From the IMG/VR virus record IMGVR_UViG_3300017750_000043, positions 1 to 35,124 of that record: a stretch of 35,124 bases of DNA; one strand, 5' to 3'. Each line of letters starts with the position of its first letter. Position 1 is the first letter of the stretch. The translations under genes were made by a program, and so were the position numbers. Source of the stretch: a virus. A model generated the notes under the pieces. The model was given only the letters and a program-made list of their open reading frames with translations. It had not been told where the DNA came from and did not search any database. Positions 27,430-34,021 of the stretch are shown piece by piece.

Positions 27430-28673
27430 TAAGCAATTATTCTTATCATATCACCTGAACTAGGAGCAAGAACCTTCATACTAACATCCAACATCATCGC
27501 TGCAGCTTCATTGAAAGCTACTGATGTTATCTTGCAGTTACTTGCCTGTACTCCGAATGTGGTAGCACTAGCAAATGTTGCATTGTTAGAAAGCTCTGTT
27601 GCAACTGTGGTTCCCTGCAAGAGAGAATCATGCATATCTGCTGTATTGTCATCATATTTCACAGTAGCGTCAATCGTAACACCAAATTCAGGAATCGATC
27701 TTGCGATTGCCTGTGGATCAGCGTCACTGCCTTGATAGCCTAAGTATTCAGATGGATTTTCCATATTTATTGATAGAGATTGTAATACACTGTCCGCTTT
27801 ATTCGCAACAGTTTTCTTAGTATTCATTGTGGTAAGGTAGTAGTAAGTAGTGCCATAAGCTTTCTCTGCAGGTCTTGTACTGCCTACACTTGGCTTATAT
27901 CCTGACTTAAATGTTCCACTTATTTTCATTCTGCCATTCTCAGTTCCCATGTCTCCATTGATTGTTAGTGAGGTTAGAGTAGCTCCTTCTATAATAATCG
28001 AATGGTCATTGCCTTCTTCTGGAGAATAGATAGCGACTGATAAAGTTTTTTCAATATCACTTGTGGCGTTATGCTCTAACTCTTCAGGAGTGTAAGAACT
28101 TATCAAGTCATATGCATTTACAACAGGATTTGATGAAAGCTGTTCTTTGTCAACAACAAACATATGCTCTAAAAGCAATGGTAGAACTGTAGAATCTGCT
28201 GTGCCTGAGAAGCTGACCTCATGCTGTACAGCTTTTTGGCTTGTATAGGCATCACTAACTTTAGCAACCCTGGCATCGCTAGACCTTACATCAAATACCT
28301 GAGTAGGATTAAATGATGGCATTTCAATAGAATCGATATTGATAAGTTGGTATGCAGGTTGAATTGTTATAGTCTGTCCTGCGGACTCAACAGTAAAGGT
28401 CGCATCTCCACAAGTTATAGTACCTGCTACTACCGCAGTTATTTTAAAAGTTCCATTATTTGCAGCGTTAGTAGCTCCACTGACTGTAATAAACATATCA
28501 ACGCCATAATTTTTCGTTAAAAACGTAGCTGCAGCGTGTGTTATTGTCGTAGTAGTCGCAAACGCTATATCAGTTGCTGTTAGTGTTGTGGCTTTACCTG
28601 CTCCGATTTTACCCTCAGAACTAAAGCCTAATTTAAATTGTTTTGGGCTTAACGCCTGTCCATCGAGAGCCAT
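27429..28673 (-). CDS. Major tail tube protein
   Basis: 414 aa, beta-rich. Position before the chaperone pair and tape measure is that of the tube protein. The N-terminal QFKLGFSSEGKIG and the long C-terminal region (ISGTFKSGYKPSV..., SLSINMENPSEYLGYQGSDADPQA) look like tube-domain strands. Residues ~28-105 (TTTITHAAATFLTKNYGVDMFITVSGATNAANNGTFKITAVV) form a separate small beta domain, probably surface-exposed. The protein is longer than many tube proteins because of that insert. Confidence 0.8.
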   Translation of the reverse strand: MALDGQALSPKQFKLGFSSEGKIGAGKATTLTATDIAFATTTTITHAAATFLTKNYGVDMFITVSGATNAANNGTFKITAVVAGTITCGDATFTVESAGQTITIQPAYQLINIDSIEMPSFNPTQVFDVRSSDARVAKVSDAYTSQKAVQHEVSFSGTADSTVLPLLLEHMFVVDKEQLSSNPVVNAYDLISSYTPEELEHNATSDIEKTLSVAIYSPEEGNDHSIIIEGATLTSLTINGDMGTENGRMKISGTFKSGYKPSVGSTRPAEKAYGTTYYYLTTMNTKKTVANKADSVLQSLSINMENPSEYLGYQGSDADPQAIARSIPEFGVTIDATVKYDDNTADMHDSLLQGTTVATELSNNATFASATTFGVQASNCKITSVAFNEAAAMMLDVSMKVLAPSSGDMIRIIA

Positions 28674-28675
28674 AA

Positions 28676-28858
28676 TTATTTACCTTTCTCTTTCTTAACT
28701 TTTTTAGGTTCTTTAAATTTTTCTACATATTCTTTACCTTTTTTAGGTATAGAATCTACATCCACCACTAATCCTGCATTTAGGTTATTCCAATCTTCAA
28801 TGGAAAATCCCATAAATGAGCCATAGCTAGGTATTGGTTTTATCGCTTTTACTTTCAT
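28676..28858 (-). CDS. 60-aa basic protein between tail genes
   Basis: MKVKAIKPIPSYGSFMGFSIEDW followed by LNAGLVVDVDSIPKKGKEYVEK and a Lys-rich tail (EPKKVKKEKGK). The ATG at 28858 forms an ATGA overlap with the preceding stop, so I prefer it to a longer start at 28882. It looks like a small beta domain of the type often seen beside tail completion genes. No family assigned. Confidence 0.65.
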   Translation of the reverse strand: MKVKAIKPIPSYGSFMGFSIEDWNNLNAGLVVDVDSIPKKGKEYVEKFKEPKKVKKEKGK

Positions 28859-29301
28859 GATAATACTTCCTCTACTACACACGCAAAGGTTACATCTATG
28901 ATTTTGTATTCAGGTAATTCTTCATTATCTACCTGGTACTCAATATTGGTAATGCGACCATCGTGCCATTTATAAGTTGAACTTGGACTGTAATCCGAGT
29001 TGTTTGCAATTAATCTTTTAAGTCTTTCAATCGTCTTAGTGACTGGGTCAAGCTCCGTATGTTTCCTATGATCTCCTGATGACTTGCGGAGAAATCTAAT
29101 CAAAACAGTGTACTCTCTTACATCACTAGAGACTCTTTGTTCTAATAGTTCATCTGTCTGTGGTTGAAATACAAAAAAAGTATTTCCCCTAGCAATAACA
29201 TCTAGGTCATAAAAAACAGGAACATCCGTAAATTCATCACCAATAATCTTATCTAGCGAATCCAGTACATTCTCTTTTATCGTATTGTTGTACGATATCA
29301 T
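28855..29301 (-). CDS. Tail terminator/completion-like protein
   Basis: 148 aa. A helix (TIKENVLDSLDKIIGDEF) followed by strands (VPVFYDLDV, NTFFVFQPQTDE, EYTVLIRFLRK), a helix (VTKTIERLKRLIANN) and strands (GRITNIEYQVDNE, YKIIDVTFACVVEE) give the alpha-beta-beta-alpha-beta-beta order of lambda gpU-like tail terminators. It overlaps the connector gene by four bases and precedes the tube. Call by predicted fold and place. Confidence 0.65.
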   Translation of the reverse strand: MISYNNTIKENVLDSLDKIIGDEFTDVPVFYDLDVIARGNTFFVFQPQTDELLEQRVSSDVREYTVLIRFLRKSSGDHRKHTELDPVTKTIERLKRLIANNSDYSPSSTYKWHDGRITNIEYQVDNEELPEYKIIDVTFACVVEEVLS

Positions 29302-30272
29302 CTAACGACTTGACCGCTCTTTACTGTACCAGTTTCATTAGTGTGTCCACCCATAACGCTTATGCCCCATTCGTCTGCAGCCACATACACTCCTTCGCTA
29401 AATCTAATAGCTATACCATATGCAGCAGACTGAAACACGCCTGTTACCACTTCATTCTCTACAGTCTTTGTTCGCTTTAATCCAGTATCATCAGCAACAT
29501 ATACATCGTATTTTACAGGCGAAGAAGTGCCTGCAGCAAATGTACCACCTGTAGAAATAACCACACGAATATCATCGAACCTGGTCATTGGATGTGTAAC
29601 GTTAGTAACATCAATAATCCCACCTGTTGTAGAAGCATCTAAGGATATCTGCCTAACCACACCCTGATTCTTATCAGGGGATGTATCCGAGTCTAATACA
29701 AACTCACCACGCTTTACTCTATCAAGAAGCCCTGTGCCTTCATCGTTCATTGCCATTCCTTCTACCTCACGACCTCTTTCAGGATCATAAGGCATGATGA
29801 GCTGACTGCAAGCTAATATCGCATTAGCTCTAATAATAACGAATGGATAATTTCTACCGCTTGCACCTTGGGCGTTTGAGTTGTTCACACGCATTATAGG
29901 TTTGCCGATGTAACTGCGGATCATATCAGCAGTTTCTTTTATGGTCTTCGTCTTTAAGTCATCCCAGTCTGTTCCTGCTTCCATAACTAAATCTGATACA
30001 TCGGATGATGAAAATATATATACTACATCTTCTGATGAATCATAGAACCATTCTCCATCTGTATCCAAAGCTCCTAGGCTTGCTTGTTTATTACCTAGGT
30101 CTGCTCCACTTCTAAACAGTACATCAACGTAACCAGAATCATAAGCCTTGTAAACATTGGTTGCGTGTGTTACCCAATTACTAACCAAGAACTTTTGGTC
30201 ATATTTATTTATATCAGGTATTATCGCCTGAAGATCTCCTTGCGTATTGCAGTATGCTTCAAAATATGTCAT
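29298..30272 (-). CDS. Head-tail connector/adaptor-like protein with beta-rich extension
   Basis: 324 aa. Residues 1-185 are mostly helical with a small beta hairpin (DGEWFYDSSEDVVYIFSSSD), then KETADMIRSYIGKPIMRV and FVIIRANAILACSQLIM, as in head-tail adaptors that ring the portal. Residues ~190-324 (VLDSDTSPDKNQGVVRQISLD...SPVKYDVYVADDTG...GISVMGGH) are a beta domain not usual for small adaptors and may be surface-exposed. It starts the connector-tail block with ATGA overlaps on both sides. Confidence 0.6.
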   Translation of the reverse strand: MTYFEAYCNTQGDLQAIIPDINKYDQKFLVSNWVTHATNVYKAYDSGYVDVLFRSGADLGNKQASLGALDTDGEWFYDSSEDVVYIFSSSDVSDLVMEAGTDWDDLKTKTIKETADMIRSYIGKPIMRVNNSNAQGASGRNYPFVIIRANAILACSQLIMPYDPERGREVEGMAMNDEGTGLLDRVKRGEFVLDSDTSPDKNQGVVRQISLDASTTGGIIDVTNVTHPMTRFDDIRVVISTGGTFAAGTSSPVKYDVYVADDTGLKRTKTVENEVVTGVFQSAAYGIAIRFSEGVYVAADEWGISVMGGHTNETGTVKSGQVVR

Positions 30273-30493
30273 GCTTCTCCCATGTTCGGTGATTCAATTG
30301 CGTTTACATCTTCAAATATCAAATCAATTTCAGGTATATCAAGGTTATCAATAATAAGACAAAGCATTGCGAGTTTATCGGCATCCTCATTAGTTAACTT
30401 TCCTAAGAGATTTACCATTGATAAATCTTCATTAAGTTTCTTTATTGTTTTCGCATCTTGAAAAAACATCTTTAATTTTCTTGCTAAATCCAT
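30269..30493 (-). CDS. 74-aa helical protein of unknown function
   Basis: MDLARKLKMFFQDAKTIKKLNEDLSM is followed by LTNEDADKLAMLCLIIDNLDIPEIDLIFEDV. Wholly helical and acidic at the C-terminus. It overlaps the adaptor gene by four bases (ATGA) and has AAAGGA upstream. It lies between endolysin and adaptor genes. No family recognised; a small assembly factor is possible. Confidence 0.65.
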   Translation of the reverse strand: MDLARKLKMFFQDAKTIKKLNEDLSMVNLLGKLTNEDADKLAMLCLIIDNLDIPEIDLIFEDVNAIESPNMGEA

Positions 30494-30506
30494 TACTTAT
30501 TATCCT

Positions 30507-30965
30507 TTAGTCTACACCTACAGCACGTTTCCACCATCCAAAATAGAATCTTTCTTGAGATTCATCTTTGAATACGATTGCAGAATAAAAAAGGGTTCTA
30601 AATGCCTTAAAACGCTCTTTATTTATTCTTTTTGATTCTCTTATCGTATTCCTACCAATCTTGCCATCTACGGCTATTTTTGAGCCTCTAGTGGAGTTTA
30701 CTGCTTTTTGTAGTATCTTTACTGCGTTTCCCTGCCCATGATTGACTACAGCATCAAAATAATCATCTCTTAAGCCATCAGGAAGCTTTTCTACTCTTGA
30801 TGGATTCCAATAATCTTTTCTATATATTTCTAGTGCTTGGTCTAAGGTTAGGTTTTTTATATCCAACTGCGGATATGAGCGTTTAGAGATTCCGTACTTG
30901 GTCTCTCCACCCCTATCTGTAGGATCATCTACATATCCGCCTTCTCGCTTAAGAACATGAGGCAC
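30507..30965 (-). CDS. Endolysin, GH108-type muramidase
   Basis: 152 aa from the GTG at 30965. HVLKREGGYVDDPTDRGGETKYGIS is the glycoside hydrolase 108 signature with the catalytic Glu in EGGY; the C-terminal part (GSKIAVDGKIGRNTIRES) is the peptidoglycan-binding-3 domain found with it. It cuts cell-wall glycan at lysis. The start is odd: homologues usually have 8-10 residues before VL-x-x-EGGY, and the open frame extends upstream as KKVTFAQIVPHV, but without ATG, GTG or TTG. An ATC at 30992, seven bases after GGGGG, may be the real start. Confidence 0.85.
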   Translation of the reverse strand: MPHVLKREGGYVDDPTDRGGETKYGISKRSYPQLDIKNLTLDQALEIYRKDYWNPSRVEKLPDGLRDDYFDAVVNHGQGNAVKILQKAVNSTRGSKIAVDGKIGRNTIRESKRINKERFKAFRTLFYSAIVFKDESQERFYFGWWKRAVGVD

Positions 30966-30979
30966 AATTTGTGCAAATG

Positions 30980-31159
30980 TTACTTTTTTGATAGGACATC
31001 CCCCATCACGTTTTCAAAGACACCATAGATAGCTTCAAGTATCTTTTCTTCAGTTTCCTCGTTTATGATTGGAATATTGATGTTCTTATTAAGCTCATCA
31101 ATAATCTTCTCTTTGTTTTCACCATTGAAAAGATATTCCATTATCATTTTCTGTATCAT
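30980..31159 (-). CDS. 59-aa small helical protein
   Basis: ATG at 31159 forms an ATGA overlap with the stop of the previous gene and has GAGG six bases before; stop TAA at 30980. MIQKMIMEYLFNGENKEKII continues with DELNKNINIPIINEETEEKILEAIYGV. Amphipathic, acidic helix protein. In the lysis block between a membrane/coiled-coil protein and the endolysin. No family recognised. Length below 60 codons makes it easy to overlook. Confidence 0.75.
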   Translation of the reverse strand: MIQKMIMEYLFNGENKEKIIDELNKNINIPIINEETEEKILEAIYGVFENVMGDVLSKK

Positions 31160-31380
31160 ACGAACCTCATTATTAGATTGATTGTTATTGGGATTGCGAA
31201 AATTCCAACCATACCGATTGTCTTTATTCGCACTAAACTTGACTCATGATCTGCAACCTTACCATTTAATTTTTCTAAATGATTGTCTATTGCTTTTAGT
31301 CTATGAAATATTTCTTCTTGTCTCGTATCAACCTTAATTAAAAGGCTCATCATCTCATCCCTATAATCTGACACTTTCAC
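31156..31380 (-). CDS. XhlA-like coiled-coil membrane protein (lysis)
   Basis: 74 aa. An N-terminal coiled coil (KVDTRQEEIFHRLKAIDNHLEKLNGKVADHE) is followed by one C-terminal span (TIGMVGIFAIPITINLIMRFV). This topology is that of XhlA/haemolysin-type proteins that work with holins. GTG start overlapping the previous stop (GTGA). Next to the endolysin, so a lysis role is likely. Confidence 0.7.
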   Translation of the reverse strand: MKVSDYRDEMMSLLIKVDTRQEEIFHRLKAIDNHLEKLNGKVADHESSLVRIKTIGMVGIFAIPITINLIMRFV

Positions 31381-31646
31381 TTCTTCGCTCTTCTGCTCTG
31401 CTTTGAGCCTCTTCCATTACCAATTTTCGCCTCAATGTAATTTAACTGGTCTGTTACCTCATCATTGAGTTCTTGAAATTTATCTGTCATGACATTTTTA
31501 GCATCAATAAGCTTTACTATAATATCATGTAAATCATCAATCTTCTTATTCAATTCATTGGTCATCCACTTAAATGTCATCCAAAGGATACCTGCAGCTA
31601 ATCCTGCAAAACCAATTTCTGTCCAATTCTCTATTCCCATTACCAT
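31377..31646 (-). CDS. Holin-like membrane/coiled-coil protein
   Basis: 89 aa. One span near the N-terminus (IGFAGLAAGILWMTFKWM), then a long coiled coil (NELNKKIDDLHDIIVKLIDAK...LNYIEAKI) and a basic tail (SKQSRRAKK). This mirrors the next gene (span at the C-terminus) and suits a holin or holin partner. The start may be the ATG two codons later (31640), which makes a TAATG junction. A lysis role is inferred from topology and place. Confidence 0.65.
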   Translation of the reverse strand: MVMGIENWTEIGFAGLAAGILWMTFKWMTNELNKKIDDLHDIIVKLIDAKNVMTDKFQELNDEVTDQLNYIEAKIGNGRGSKQSRRAKK

Positions 31647-31912
31647 TTAACCTTATCTGCCCAATAGGCTGCTGACATTTTACCTTTTGCTATGTTCTTA
31701 GCGTGACGAGCCTTAAAAGATCTGCGTCTTGCCTTTTGTGATTTTGTCTTTGGCTTCTTACCTGCACCTGAGACACCTTGTTGTCCAAATCGTATAAGCT
31801 TTACCTTACCACCAACTTTAGCTAACACCGCATGACTTTTCTTTGGATGGCTAGTAGTCTTCTTAGGTTTATTGTAGCCTGAAAATCTTTCACCTCGGTA
31901 TGTGATTGCCAT
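31640..31912 (-). CDS. 90-aa basic protein, conserved in aquatic phages
   Basis: MAITYRGERFSGYNKPKKTT is followed by KSHAVLAKVGGKVKLIRFGQQGV and a Lys/Arg-rich KARRRSFKARHAKNIAKGKM ending SAAYWADKVKW. I recall near-identical small proteins from cyanophages and other marine phages, function unknown. It starts as TAATG with the preceding 58-aa gene. Probably binds nucleic acid or packs in the head; that is a guess from charge. Confidence 0.8.
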   Translation of the reverse strand: MAITYRGERFSGYNKPKKTTSHPKKSHAVLAKVGGKVKLIRFGQQGVSGAGKKPKTKSQKARRRSFKARHAKNIAKGKMSAAYWADKVKW

Positions 31913-32088
31913 TACTTAGACCTTCTTTTAAACAAACTCTTTGGGATACGCTTACCTGCCTTATATAGCTTAGATACTTTTTTAATAGCACTAGCACGTC
32001 CAGATCTTTTACGACCCTTAAGTCCACTCAAGTACTTTTTAGGTAAACCTGACTTCTTATCTTTTGGTGCTTTTCTTCGTTTTGGCAC
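31912..32088 (-). CDS. 58-aa very basic protein
   Basis: GTG at 32088 preceded by AAGGAG; stop TAA at 31912. MPKRRKAPKDKKSGLPKKYL is followed by SGLKGRKRSGRASAIKKVSK and LYKAGKRIPKSLFKRRSK. Such GLPKKYLSG proteins occur in marine phages beside the 90-aa neighbour. It overlaps the 87-aa gene by 32 bases. Highly basic; DNA-binding is probable. Easy to miss because of size and GTG start. Confidence 0.8.
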   Translation of the reverse strand: MPKRRKAPKDKKSGLPKKYLSGLKGRKRSGRASAIKKVSKLYKAGKRIPKSLFKRRSK

Positions 32089-32320
32089 GTTTTCTCCTTA
32101 AATCTGTATCATGCTTTCTACTACCCCTAAGAAAAGAGTTTACTCTACCCATAGCCCAGGATGCCATTGTTGTCTTTGGACGTGATCCTGCGGAAAGAAA
32201 AGCCCCTTGACCTCTTCTATAAACTTTAACCAATGTTCCATATGCTACTCTTTTTGCTCTCGCTTTTTTTTGCAAGTTTGCTTTTGTAGATGCACTTAGG
32301 GGCTTTCTCTTAATTGCCAT
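32057..32320 (-). CDS. 87-aa basic protein, conserved phage type
   Basis: MAIKRKPLSASTKANLQKKARA is followed by YGTLVKVYRRGQGAFLSAGSRP, TMASWAMGRVNSFLRG and HDTDLRRK. The VYRRGQGA, WAMGRVNSF and HD-x-DL motifs recur in hypothetical proteins of many aquatic phages, usually with its present neighbours. Starts as TAATG after the 27-aa gene. Function unknown; the conserved block may be a virion-associated factor. Confidence 0.8.
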   Translation of the reverse strand: MAIKRKPLSASTKANLQKKARAKRVAYGTLVKVYRRGQGAFLSAGSRPKTTMASWAMGRVNSFLRGSRKHDTDLRRKRAKTKKSTKR

Positions 32321-32403
32321 TACTTCTTCTTCTTTTTATTCATCTTCTTGCGTTTTGGCGGTCTTCCTACCTTACTTCCGTAAGTTCCTTTTCCTTTAGG
32401 CAT
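32320..32403 (-). CDS. 27-aa basic peptide (MPKGKGTYGSKVGRPPK type)
   Basis: ATG at 32403, stop TAA at 32320, between overlapping genes. MPKGKGTYGSKVGRPPKRKK ends in a Lys-rich tail. The PKGKGTYGS-x-VGRPPK sequence is a well-known tiny phage protein, often annotated only as hypothetical. AGGGAG lies eight bases upstream. Too short for most gene callers but well supported by its sequence. Confidence 0.8.
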   Translation of the reverse strand: MPKGKGTYGSKVGRPPKRKKMNKKKKK

Positions 32404-32734
32404 TCCATGGTCTCCCTGTTGCTTTTGTTGGTGTTTCTTGTTCTGTAATTTGTGCATCTAAACCTGCTTCAATCTCTGCGAGCCTATCTGCACCTATTTT
32501 AGCTTCTACCCATCCTTGTGCATCTTCTTCTGTAATATCGGCATAAGCTGTGAAGTTTTCAGAGTCTGGAGCATCTAAGCCTATAGTACCGATGCTTGAT
32601 GCAGAGTAGGTTTTAGCATCATCACCTTCGCCTACTGTTTTATTTTTAATAAACGAATAGTGAACTGTCTTACAAACGTCAGACAATCCATCTTCACTTA
32701 TCGCCCTATCAATAGTGTTAATCTTCGTTATCAT
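32396..32734 (-). CDS. 112-aa phage protein of unknown function
   Basis: A beta-rich first half (SDVCKTVHYSFIKNKTVGEGDDAKTYSASSIGTIGLD) is followed by a helical half (ADITEEDAQGWVEAKIGADRLAEIEAGLDAQITEQ). The Y-x-D-(I/L)-T-E-x-D-x-x-x-W-V-E pattern recurs in hypothetical proteins of many tailed phages near fibre genes. ATG with AAAGGA seven bases upstream. Role unknown, perhaps virion or fibre assembly. Confidence 0.75.
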   Translation of the reverse strand: MITKINTIDRAISEDGLSDVCKTVHYSFIKNKTVGEGDDAKTYSASSIGTIGLDAPDSENFTAYADITEEDAQGWVEAKIGADRLAEIEAGLDAQITEQETPTKATGRPWNA

Positions 32735-32942
32735 CTTTTAATCCTTTACTTAGCGCATCGATGAACGCCTGTCTGCCAAACTGAAGTTGTTGTACATTAA
32801 ACGATGCAGTTTCAATCTTTCTATTTAAGTCTGCAATGTGAGATACCACTACCTTCTGATCATCATCCATTGAGTCGATCTCGTACTCTTTACCATCAAG
32901 ATTTAAAACTGGCTTGTTTTCTCTATTTTGTTTTTTTGCCAT
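32718..32942 (-). CDS. 74-aa small phage protein
   Basis: MAKKQNRENKPVLNLDGKEYEI is followed by DSMDDDQKVVVSHIADLNRKIETASFNVQQLQFGRQAFIDAL. The LNLDGKEY start plus a single coiled-coil helix is a common small-protein layout beside phage fibre and lysis genes. AAGGAAATAAA precedes the ATG. No known function. Confidence 0.75.
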   Translation of the reverse strand: MAKKQNRENKPVLNLDGKEYEIDSMDDDQKVVVSHIADLNRKIETASFNVQQLQFGRQAFIDALSKGLKDDNED

Positions 32943-32951
32943 TTTATTTCC

Positions 32952-33215
32952 TTATCTTCTTTTTAATCCTAATTTTTCCATTAGGGTTTTGTTTTCTTCT
33001 TCAAGTTTCTGTATATGCTGCGATTCCATTCCTTCAACACTCGCACTTAACACAGTAACTTTATTTTGTAAATCTTCAATTTTTCTTTGATGCTCTGCAA
33101 ATTGCATTTGAGCTTGATACCAAGAGCCAGTAACTACCATAATTAAGAAACCTACTTTTATTAACATAGCTACACTTAAACTAATAGTGCTGTCTGTATT
33201 AATTGCGTTTGCCAC
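32952..33215 (-). CDS. Membrane-span/coiled-coil protein, paralogue of 33199-33483
   Basis: 87 aa. NTDSTISLSVAMLIKVGFLI begins the single span, followed by a coiled coil (HQRKIEDLQNKVTVLSASVEGMESQHIQKLEEENKTL). The first 45 residues resemble the 94-aa neighbour (GQDSSLNISLPMLFQAVGIIG). GTG start at 33215 overlapping it by 17 bases. Likely holin-like or an envelope-anchored coiled coil; no family named. Confidence 0.65.
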   Translation of the reverse strand: MANAINTDSTISLSVAMLIKVGFLIMVVTGSWYQAQMQFAEHQRKIEDLQNKVTVLSASVEGMESQHIQKLEEENKTLMEKLGLKRR

Positions 33216-33483
33216 TTCTTAATCTTTCTACTTCTCTTTCAAGAACTGTAATCTTTTCGTTCTGTCTTATATCAGCAGGGATCTCAGCGTTCTGACTTTC
33301 TTTAGCATCTTCTTCAATAGTTGCAATATGTTCTTCATTCATTTTAACTTGATACTCAAGAAAAGATATACGACCATTTAACTCACCATAACCCCATACC
33401 ATTGCACCAATTATTCCTACTGCTTGAAAAAGCATAGGCAAGCTAATATTAAGACTTGAATCTTGTCCTATTGGTTTAGTCAT
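33199..33483 (-). CDS. Membrane-span/coiled-coil protein, paralogue of 32952-33215
   Basis: 94 aa. SLNISLPMLFQAVGIIGAMVWGY is the span; residues 36-90 form a coiled coil (GRISFLEYQVKMNEEHIATIEED, KITVLEREVERLRSG). Same layout and similar N-terminus as the next gene, so a local duplication is likely. ATGA overlap with the preceding gene. It might act in lysis with the proteins at 31.1-31.6 kb, or in fibre/host surface functions. Confidence 0.65.
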   Translation of the reverse strand: MTKPIGQDSSLNISLPMLFQAVGIIGAMVWGYGELNGRISFLEYQVKMNEEHIATIEEDAKESQNAEIPADIRQNEKITVLEREVERLRSGKRN

Positions 33484-33764
33484 TCTTTATTCTCTGTTGG
33501 TTTTGGCTTTGGCTTTCTATTAACAACTATTCTTTTTCTATATACAGGCTTAATAAATTGGTCGTGATCCCAATACCTATAATCATTAGTATTCCAACCT
33601 ATAGCCAATGAATTAGGATAGTATCTATATCCTTGAAAATCTGACCTATACACTTTAACCACTTGTGTGCTATCAGTATATGTAATTATTTGTGAAGGTA
33701 CAGGTTCACCTACATCTCCACTAATGATGTATCCAAAGAAAAGACCTACAATAAATTCAATCAT
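33480..33764 (-). CDS. 94-aa protein with N-terminal membrane helix
   Basis: MIEFIVGLFFGYIISGDVGE looks like an inner-membrane anchor. An aromatic-rich exposed part follows (YRSDFQGYRYYPNSLAIGWN, DYRYWDHDQF), then a Lys/Pro tail (VVNRKPKPKPTENKE). No lipobox. TAATG overlap with the preceding gene. Topology (short anchor, periplasmic Pro-rich tail) is like an inner-membrane spanin, but no clear outer partner is seen, so this is only a suggestion. Confidence 0.6.
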   Translation of the reverse strand: MIEFIVGLFFGYIISGDVGEPVPSQIITYTDSTQVVKVYRSDFQGYRYYPNSLAIGWNTNDYRYWDHDQFIKPVYRKRIVVNRKPKPKPTENKE

Positions 33765-34021
33765 TAGTTACTACCATTGTTAATTCTTTGAGCGTCTATA
33801 TAAAGTTCATTATATATACCCAAGCTATCTGCTTTCCAAATTACTTTACGCATTAAGCTATCTATCTCAAACATTTCTTGTGATAGCTCTTCTCGTGTCT
33901 TACCTATATAGTAATCTTGACATCTAAAGATACTTACCATAAATGCTATTGCAAAACCAAGTATTACCATAGCGTTTAGTATCTTACTAGCATCTGCCCA
34001 TTGGTTTAGTTTTTTACGCAT
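33764..34021 (-). CDS. 85-aa membrane protein after the tail fibre
   Basis: One span (ILNAMVILGFAIAFMVSIFRCQ) after a short basic start (MRKKLNQWADASK), then an acidic helical tail (REELSQEMFEIDSLMRKVIWKADSLG). The ATG overlaps the fibre stop. With the three following genes it makes a row of single-span proteins between the fibre and the basic-protein cluster. Function unknown. Confidence 0.65.
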   Translation of the reverse strand: MRKKLNQWADASKILNAMVILGFAIAFMVSIFRCQDYYIGKTREELSQEMFEIDSLMRKVIWKADSLGIYNELYIDAQRINNGSN

